A stretch of DNA of 64,000 bases from the NCBI GenBank assembly GCA_009901575.1, contig WXYP01000002.1, positions 62,001 through 126,000 on the forward strand, written 5' to 3'. A model generated the notes under the pieces. It had not been told where the DNA came from, did not search any database, and worked only from the letters and a program-made list of their open reading frames with translations. The DNA is from Flavobacteriaceae bacterium R38. GTDB taxonomy: Bacteria > Bacteroidota > Bacteroidia > Flavobacteriales > Flavobacteriaceae. Below, piece after piece: positions 58,912 to 64,000 of the stretch (positions within the stretch are counted from its first letter, which is position 1; each line of letters opens with the position of its first letter). The translations under genes and the position numbers were made by a program.

Positions 58912-61365
58912 ATGTCATATTATATTGATGTTATTCTCCCCATTCCTTTAAAAAAACTGTTTACCTATGTGGTGAATAGTTCGGAAGCATCTTTTCTTAA
59001 ACCCGGAATGCGCGTTGCTGTGCCTTTTGGGAAATCAAAGATTTATACGGCTTTAGTAGACAAAGTGCATACCGTTGCACCAGAAACATATAAAGCCAAA
59101 GAAATTCATCAAATATTAGATGAATCCCCAGTGGTTAATACTATCCAGTTGAAACATTGGAAATGGATTGCTACATATTATATGTGTAGTGTGGGAGAGG
59201 TTTTTAGAGCAGCTGTTCCCAGTAGCTTTCTTTTGGAGAGTGAAACCATTATCATGAAAAATGAAGAAGTTTCGGTTGATGAGTTGAAACTTAAAGATGA
59301 TGAATGGCTTATTTATGAGGCGTTACAACATCAATCGGTATTACGGATTCATGAACTCATAGATATCGTTAACAAAAAAAATGTTTTTCCGATTCTAAAA
59401 CGATTATTGGACATCAATTTAATTCATTTAAAAGAAGAAATATATGAGCAGTATAAACCTAAGTTGGTGCGCTATGTTCGTCTAAACAATAATTACAGCT
59501 CAGATGAATCTTTACAGGAGTTGTTGGATAATTTATCCAGGGCTCCTAAACAACGAAAAGTAATACTGACATTGTTTTCACTTTCGGCTGCAGTCAAAAA
59601 AAATATAAAACTAAAAGATTTAGAAGCTAAAAGTGAAGTATCTACTGCGGTAATAAAAGCACTTATTGATAAAGGAATCTTAAATGAGTATTATATTCAA
59701 ACCGATAGGGTTACTTATGATGGAGAGACAACAAAAACTTCAAAGCAGCTTAATGAATACCAGGAACAGGCTTTAAAAGAGATTAAAGAAAGTTTTGAAG
59801 AGAAGGAGGTAGTATTATTGCATGGAATAACATCGTCCGGGAAAACAGAAGTATATGTAAAGCTTATAGAAGAAGTTGTACGACAAAACAAGCAAGTACT
59901 GTATTTACTTCCAGAAATAGCACTCACTACTCAACTCATACAGCGATTACAGGATTACTTCGGAGAGAAAATAAGTGTTTATCATTCCAAATACTCATTA
60001 AATGAACGTGTAGAGGTATGGAATAATATATTGCATAATAAACCTAAAACCCAAATTGTCTTGGGGGCCAGATCGTCAATATTTCTTCCGTTTTCAAACC
60101 TGGGACTGATTATAACAGATGAAGAACATGAGGTTTCATTTAAGCAATTTGATCCTGCACCAAGATACCATGCCAGGGATGCAGCTATTGTACTTGCAGC
60201 TTTACATACCTCAAAAACCTTATTGGGTTCTGCAACTCCTTCTGTAGAGAGTTATTTCAATGCAATCCAGGGAAAATACGGGTTGGTTGAAATCACCAGA
60301 AGGTATGGTAATGTTTTGCTTCCGGAAATGGAACTGGTCGATATTAAAGAGAAGCATAGGAAAAAACGAATGAAAGGGCATTTTTCTGATCGTTTATTTG
60401 AAGAGATGACAGAAGCGCTGGAAAATAACGAGCAGATCATCTTATTTCAGAATAGACGTGGATATGCACCTATTGTTGAATGTACAACTTGCGGGCATGC
60501 TCCGGAATGCCCGAATTGTGATGTGAGCCTGACTTATCATCAGTATAAAAATCAATTGCGTTGCCATTATTGCGGGTACCATATGGCAAAACAGCAAAAC
60601 TGCCTGGCTTGTGGTAGCAGTGAGTTAAGCACAAAAGGTTTTGGAACCGAACAAATAGAATTAGAACTCAAAGAATTGTTCCCTGATATTAAAACAGGAA
60701 GAATGGATTCTGATACTACCAAAGGGAAATATGGTTATGAAAAGATCATTACAGCTTTTGAGCAACATGAAATAGCTATTTTGGTGGGCACACAAATGCT
60801 TACAAAGGGGTTAGATTTTAGGAATGTAACCTTAGTGGGGATTATGAATGCCGATACCTTACTTAATTATCCCGATTTCAGAGCTTATGAACGAAGTTTT
60901 CAATTGATCCAGCAAGTAGCAGGCAGGGCAGGGCGAACAGAAAAAAGAGGAAAAGTAATCATACAAACATACAATCCATATCATCAGATTTTACAACAAG
61001 CTTCAATGAATAATTTTGAAGAAATGTTCAAAGATCAATTAAACGACAGGCGCCAATATAAATACCCACCGTTTTATCGATTGATTAAAATCACTTTAAA
61101 ACACAAAGATTATAATAAGGTAAACGAAGGTGCAGATTGGTTGGCCAAATCGTTAAGAAATAATTTCGGGGATTATGTTTTAGGTCCGGAATTTCCTCCT
61201 GTTTCCAGGATTCGTAATGAATATATTAAGACAATTCTCTTAAAAATACCTCCTGGTCAATCTATAAAATCAACAAAAACACTATTAAATAAGATTGATA
61301 ATAGCTTTAATGCAATTGCTCATTACAGGAGTATCCGGATTATTTATAACGTAGATAACTATTAA
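58912..61365 (+). CDS. priA: Primosomal replication protein N' (helicase PriA)
   Basis: An 817-residue PriA that restarts stalled replication forks. The N-terminal 3'-binding domain opens YIDVILPIPLKKLFTYVV. The helicase core has Walker A GITSSGKTE (about 304-312) and DEEH. A cysteine-rich zinc region CTTCGHAPECPNC and CHYCGYHMAKQQNCLACG (near 525-570) bears eight cysteines. LVGTQMLTKGLDF and QVAGRAGR (motifs V and VI) follow. A TAACTTTG box ends five bases before the ATG, so the transcript may be leaderless. Its end overlaps the convergent LytTR gene by four bases. Confidence 0.96.
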   Translation: MSYYIDVILPIPLKKLFTYVVNSSEASFLKPGMRVAVPFGKSKIYTALVDKVHTVAPETYKAKEIHQILDESPVVNTIQLKHWKWIATYYMCSVGEVFRAAVPSSFLLESETIIMKNEEVSVDELKLKDDEWLIYEALQHQSVLRIHELIDIVNKKNVFPILKRLLDINLIHLKEEIYEQYKPKLVRYVRLNNNYSSDESLQELLDNLSRAPKQRKVILTLFSLSAAVKKNIKLKDLEAKSEVSTAVIKALIDKGILNEYYIQTDRVTYDGETTKTSKQLNEYQEQALKEIKESFEEKEVVLLHGITSSGKTEVYVKLIEEVVRQNKQVLYLLPEIALTTQLIQRLQDYFGEKISVYHSKYSLNERVEVWNNILHNKPKTQIVLGARSSIFLPFSNLGLIITDEEHEVSFKQFDPAPRYHARDAAIVLAALHTSKTLLGSATPSVESYFNAIQGKYGLVEITRRYGNVLLPEMELVDIKEKHRKKRMKGHFSDRLFEEMTEALENNEQIILFQNRRGYAPIVECTTCGHAPECPNCDVSLTYHQYKNQLRCHYCGYHMAKQQNCLACGSSELSTKGFGTEQIELELKELFPDIKTGRMDSDTTKGKYGYEKIITAFEQHEIAILVGTQMLTKGLDFRNVTLVGIMNADTLLNYPDFRAYERSFQLIQQVAGRAGRTEKRGKVIIQTYNPYHQILQQASMNNFEEMFKDQLNDRRQYKYPPFYRLIKITLKHKDYNKVNEGADWLAKSLRNNFGDYVLGPEFPPVSRIRNEYIKTILLKIPPGQSIKSTKTLLNKIDNSFNAIAHYRSIRIIYNVDNY

Positions 61366-62054
61366 CTGTTATTTAAAGCTTCAGTAAGTTCTGCTTTTTT
61401 ATTTCTGCTTAAAGGAATAAGTTTCCCATTCACTTCTACATTTTTGCTGTTGAATTTTTGCACTTTATCCAGATTCACTATATATGATTTGTGAATTCTT
61501 AAGAAGCGCTCTGCAGGCAATTCTTTTTCAAACGCTTTCATTGTAGAAAGAATAACAATGTTAGCTTCTTCTGTGACCAATTTTATATAATCTCCAAGTG
61601 CTTCCACCCAATTGATCTCACTTAAAAGAACTTTTCTTTTCTTCAGGTTACTCTTTACAAAGATGTGTTCTTCGTCTTCTTTGGTTGCATTTTGAAGTTG
61701 GTAATTTTGAATAGCTCTTTTTACAGATGCTTCAAAACGTTCTGTAGTAATGGGTTTATGGAGATAATCGGTTACATCGTAATCAAATGCTTTAAGCGCA
61801 TAATCTGCTTTACCGGTAACAAGAATGATCTGAGGAGGAGCATCTAAAGATTCGATAAGGTCAAATCCACTAACGACCGGCATTTCCACATCTAAAAAGA
61901 TAAGGTCAATTTTCTCATTCTTTAATCCGTTTTTTGCTTCTATACCATTGCTATATTCGGCTACCAAATTTAAAGAAGGATGATTTTTGATAAGACGGGC
62001 TACTGCCATTCTTTGTAAATTCGAATCGTCAACTATAATACAATTTAATCTCAT
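61362..62054 (-). CDS. LytTR-type response regulator
   Basis: A 230-residue two-component response regulator. The receiver domain (about 1-118) has Asp9/Asp10 and the phospho-acceptor Asp55 (LIFLDVEMP), with Lys near 103. The LytTR DNA-binding domain covers about 130-228 and has FLRIHKSYIVNLDKVQKF and PLSRNKKAEL. It should bind repeats upstream of its targets. No histidine kinase gene is adjacent, so it is an orphan in this window. Its stop overlaps that of priA by four bases on the other strand. Confidence 0.93.
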   Translation of the reverse strand: MRLNCIIVDDSNLQRMAVARLIKNHPSLNLVAEYSNGIEAKNGLKNEKIDLIFLDVEMPVVSGFDLIESLDAPPQIILVTGKADYALKAFDYDVTDYLHKPITTERFEASVKRAIQNYQLQNATKEDEEHIFVKSNLKKRKVLLSEINWVEALGDYIKLVTEEANIVILSTMKAFEKELPAERFLRIHKSYIVNLDKVQKFNSKNVEVNGKLIPLSRNKKAELTEALNNS

Positions 62055-62180
62055 TGTTTTTCTGGCTAGTTAGGCGGATTTTATTTTCAAGCAATTTTAA
62101 TGAAAAAAACACAATCCTACAATTATTGTTAATAAAATAAGGAGCTCTTCTCGATAGTAAACGTATTATGTCAGATTTTA

Positions 62181-62211
62181 TTTGATATTCGATTGATAAT
62201 TATTATTTTTG
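62181..62211 (+). promoter_or_regulatory. Promoter of the rpsF-rpsR-rplI operon
   Basis: TTTG at 62181-62184, a 19-base spacer and TATTTTTG at 62204-62211 match the Bacteroidota consensus. It lies about 30 bases before the rpsF ATG. Confidence 0.82.
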
Positions 62212-62241
62212 CACCCTTAAAATTTAAAAAGAACAATTTTT

Positions 62242-62580
62242 ATGAATCATTATGAAACTGTTTTCATTCTAAATCCCGTTTTATCTGAAACTCAGATAAA
62301 GGAGACAGTTAAGAAGTTCGAAGATTTCTTACTATCGAAGGGTGCAGAATTTGTATCAAAAGAAGATTGGGGACTAAAAAAATTAGCTTACCCTATTCAA
62401 AAAAAGAAAAGTGGATTCTATCACCTTTTCGAATATAAGGTAGATGGTTCTGCTATCGATCCTTATGAAGTAGAGTTCAGACGTGACGAACGTGTAATGC
62501 GTTACCTGAATGTGAAAATGGACAAGCATGCCATTTCATGGGCTGAAAGAAGAAGAACTAAATTGAAACAAAAAGCTTAA
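62242..62580 (+). CDS. rpsF: 30S ribosomal protein S6
   Basis: A 112-residue S6 protein of the small ribosomal subunit. The opening [20 protein letters not shown] and the [20 protein letters not shown] segment are standard. The C-terminus is rich in basic residues and has [10 protein letters not shown]. It is the first gene of the rpsF-rpsR-rplI operon and has a consensus promoter. No ssb or priB gene lies between it and rpsR, as in other Bacteroidota. Confidence 0.97.
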   Translation: MNHYETVFILNPVLSETQIKETVKKFEDFLLSKGAEFVSKEDWGLKKLAYPIQKKKSGFYHLFEYKVDGSAIDPYEVEFRRDERVMRYLNVKMDKHAISWAERRRTKLKQKA

Positions 62581-62585
62581 GAAGT

Positions 62586-62882
62586 ATGTCATCTATAGAA
62601 CAACAAGCAAAAGGAAAAAAAGATGGAGAAATCAGGTATTTGACTCCATTAAACATAGAGACTAACAAGACAAAGAAATATTGCCGTTTTAAAAAGTCCG
62701 GGATTAAGTATATCGATTATAAAGATCCGGATTTCTTACTTAAGTTCGTTAACGAGCAAGGAAAGATTTTACCTAGAAGACTTACCGGAACTTCATTGAA
62801 GTACCAACGTAAAGTATCTGTGGCAGTTAAAAGAGCACGTCACTTGGCTTTAATGCCATATGTAGCTGATTTATTAAAATAA
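62586..62882 (+). CDS. rpsR: 30S ribosomal protein S18
   Basis: A 98-residue S18 protein. The core [26 protein letters not shown] (split: [18 protein letters not shown] near 31-48) and [19 protein letters not shown] are near-invariant. The N-terminus is a basic extension. It lies six bases after rpsF and 13 bases before rplI. S18 binds 16S rRNA with S6 in the platform of the small subunit. Confidence 0.97.
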   Translation: MSSIEQQAKGKKDGEIRYLTPLNIETNKTKKYCRFKKSGIKYIDYKDPDFLLKFVNEQGKILPRRLTGTSLKYQRKVSVAVKRARHLALMPYVADLLK

Positions 62883-62895
62883 AAAAGGGCACAAG

Positions 62896-63348
62896 ATGGA
62901 ATTAATATTAAAGAAAGACGTAGAGAATTTAGGTTTTAAAGATGATGTGGTAAATGTGAAAAATGGTTACGGACGTAACTATCTTATCCCTCAGGGATTT
63001 GCAATTTTAGCAACCCCATCTGCCAGAAAAGTATTAGCAGAAAACCTAAAACAGAGAGCTTTCAAAGAGAAGAAAGCAATAGAAGATGCTCAGAAAATAG
63101 CAGATGCATTAAAAGCTTTAGAAGTTAAGATCCCTGCAAAGTCTGCAGAAGGAGATAAACTTTTTGGTTCAGTTAACAATGCAAACCTTGCAGAAGTATT
63201 TGAAAAGGAAGGGCATTCAATCGACAGAAAATATATTAATGTGATTGGAGGAACTATTAAAAGAACAGGAAAATACAATGCTGTAATCCGTTTACACAGA
63301 GAAGTGATTGTAGATTTCCCATTTGAAGTAGTTGCTGAGAATAAATAA
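62896..63348 (+). CDS. rplI: 50S ribosomal protein L9
   Basis: A 150-residue L9 protein of the large ribosomal subunit. It begins MELILKKDVENLGFKDDVVNVKNGYGRNYLIPQG (split: VENLGFKDDVVNVKNGYGRN), has a central long helix rich in Lys, Glu and Ala, and a C-terminal domain with DKLFGSVN. Length and order are normal. A strong terminator follows, ending the operon. Confidence 0.97.
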   Translation: MELILKKDVENLGFKDDVVNVKNGYGRNYLIPQGFAILATPSARKVLAENLKQRAFKEKKAIEDAQKIADALKALEVKIPAKSAEGDKLFGSVNNANLAEVFEKEGHSIDRKYINVIGGTIKRTGKYNAVIRLHREVIVDFPFEVVAENK

Positions 63349-63371
63349 TCATATTCAACATATTAAAACAC

Positions 63372-63402
63372 TAAAAACCGCCCATTAAGGCGGTTTTTTT
63401 AA
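63372..63402 (+). terminator. Terminator of the rpsF-rpsR-rplI operon
   Basis: AAAAACCGCC and GGCGGTTTTTTT form a stem around a CATTAA loop, followed by a T run. It ends 6-7 bases before the next ATG. Confidence 0.92.
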
Positions 63403-63408
63403 ATTAAG

Positions 63409-63879
63409 ATGAAATATACACGCCTTACAAAAGAACAACTGGAAGCATTGCACCAGGAATTTATTAACTTTCTTGCAACACAGTCTATTACTGCAGATGA
63501 ATGGCATACGATTAAAAAGACAAAACCGGAAGTCGCAGAGGAAGAATTGGATATTTTTAGCGATTTGATCTGGGAAGGTGTACTTAGCAAGGTAAAAGCT
63601 CTCGAGAATTTTTCTGAAAAATCTCTTCAACTTTTTAAATGTGATGAAGATCAGTTATTGTTAATTGCAGTAAAGATTAATAACAATTCGGTTAATTTAC
63701 TTACAGATGAAGGGTTTGAATGGTTTAAAAACAATTTAAAGCACGAAGATGTGGAGATTTTTACAGCTTCTAAAGTGTATTCTCAAGATAAACGATTGGA
63801 TATTTTTAAATTGATACAACAAGGGAGTCAGATTTCTGACGGCGCTCTTTTTGATGCGCTGGACAAGGTTATTAGCTAA
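63409..63879 (+). CDS. DUF6495 family protein
   Basis: A 156-residue soluble, acidic protein with no signal peptide. The pattern (KYTRLTKEQLEALHQEFINFL, EEELDIFSDLIWEGVLSKV, FKCDEDQLLLIAVKI) matches the DUF6495 family of Bacteroidota, whose function is unknown. It directly follows rplI in many Flavobacteria and is separated here by the rplI terminator, with its ATG only about seven bases after the hairpin. It may be expressed by read-through or from a weak promoter of its own. Confidence 0.85.
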   Translation: MKYTRLTKEQLEALHQEFINFLATQSITADEWHTIKKTKPEVAEEELDIFSDLIWEGVLSKVKALENFSEKSLQLFKCDEDQLLLIAVKINNNSVNLLTDEGFEWFKNNLKHEDVEIFTASKVYSQDKRLDIFKLIQQGSQISDGALFDALDKVIS

Positions 63880-63891
63880 AATAATAGTCAA

Positions 63892-63919
63892 TGTCATTCT
63901 TGCTTTCGAAGGGATGACA
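63892..63919. repeat. Palindromic intergenic element (TGTCAT...ATGACA)
   Basis: TGTCATTCTTGCTTTC is matched by an imperfect complement GAAGGGATGACA, giving a hairpin with a few G-T pairs. It resembles the element at 9838-9874 (shared CATTC...GAATGAC type arms with TTCG centres). No other feature is seen in the last 120 bases of the window. Confidence 0.6.
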
Positions 63920-64000
63920 ATCTTACCCTATAAAAACTTGTAACAATCATTTTTTTCTTATCTCCAATTCATCGTAAATTAGGATATTTGCAACATTATA

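Noticed and set aside
63950-64000. Promoter at the right edge (GATATTTG)
   Set aside because: It differs from TAnnTTTG at the first base and no gene is visible behind it in the window.

Overview
The window is ordinary chromosomal DNA from an AT-rich member of the Bacteroidota, almost certainly a Flavobacteriaceae. This rests on the alternative GlmU-like protein, type-B L31, DUF4199/DUF4252/DUF5777/DUF6495 families, a CarB without its allosteric domain, a SusC/BtuB-style TonB receptor, and many TTTG-N19-TAnnTTTG promoters with few Shine-Dalgarno sequences. The genus cannot be fixed from what I can see. I see no rRNA, tRNA, CRISPR array, prophage or intact insertion sequence.

Layout. 1-6.5 kb: small membrane proteins, then a leftward run of MsbA-like exporter, phosphohexomutase, family 2 glycosyltransferase and DUF4199 protein. 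6.7-17.3 kb: L31, GlmU-like enzyme, two unknown membrane genes, an oligopeptide-binding lipoprotein, MtaB, a GNAT protein, an alpha/beta hydrolase, a lytic transglycosylase, two surface or membrane proteins, and rpmH (L34). 17.4-24.5 kb: carB, thioesterase, a divergent YceI/cytochrome c and OB-fold/DUF5777 envelope cluster, and rmuC. 24.6-33.8 kb: a vitamin B12 island with BtuFCD-type importer, cobC, cobS, cobT and cobU on the minus strand, and a cobalamin riboswitch driving a BtuB-type receptor on the plus strand. The island allows uptake plus nucleotide-loop assembly and shows no corrin synthesis, which points to a B12 salvager.

33.9-38.3 kb: an S41 protease, then an ECF sigma factor, a putative anti-sigma protein and three DUF4252 paralogues in one apparent operon. 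38.3-48.6 kb: purB with a coupled 54-residue membrane protein, a helical-repeat protein, DUF1028, a haem-binding protein, a sirtuin, TrmH, SRPBCC, an MBL hydrolase, LspA, and a VWA/AAA+ pair. 48.6-50.8 kb: the least conserved stretch, with small lipoproteins, an RDD protein, a frameshifted gene and a gene remnant. 50.8-64 kb: alpha-amylase, a DEAD-box helicase, RdgB, RlmH, NadC, YihY, DUF2147, PriA, a LytTR regulator, and the rpsF-rpsR-rplI operon followed by DUF6495.

The least explained structure is a family of composite intergenic repeats. They carry 7- or 8-bp tandem units that end at, or a few bases from, the boundary of the next gene (7.15-7.45, 15.2-15.5, 25.5 and 40.3 kb). The other points worth following are the purB-coupled small protein, the ECF/DUF4252 operon with a strong intercistronic hairpin, the same-frame btuF stop/btuC TTG junction, and the decaying locus at 49.9-50.8 kb. 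I did not find a clearly new defence or mobile system.
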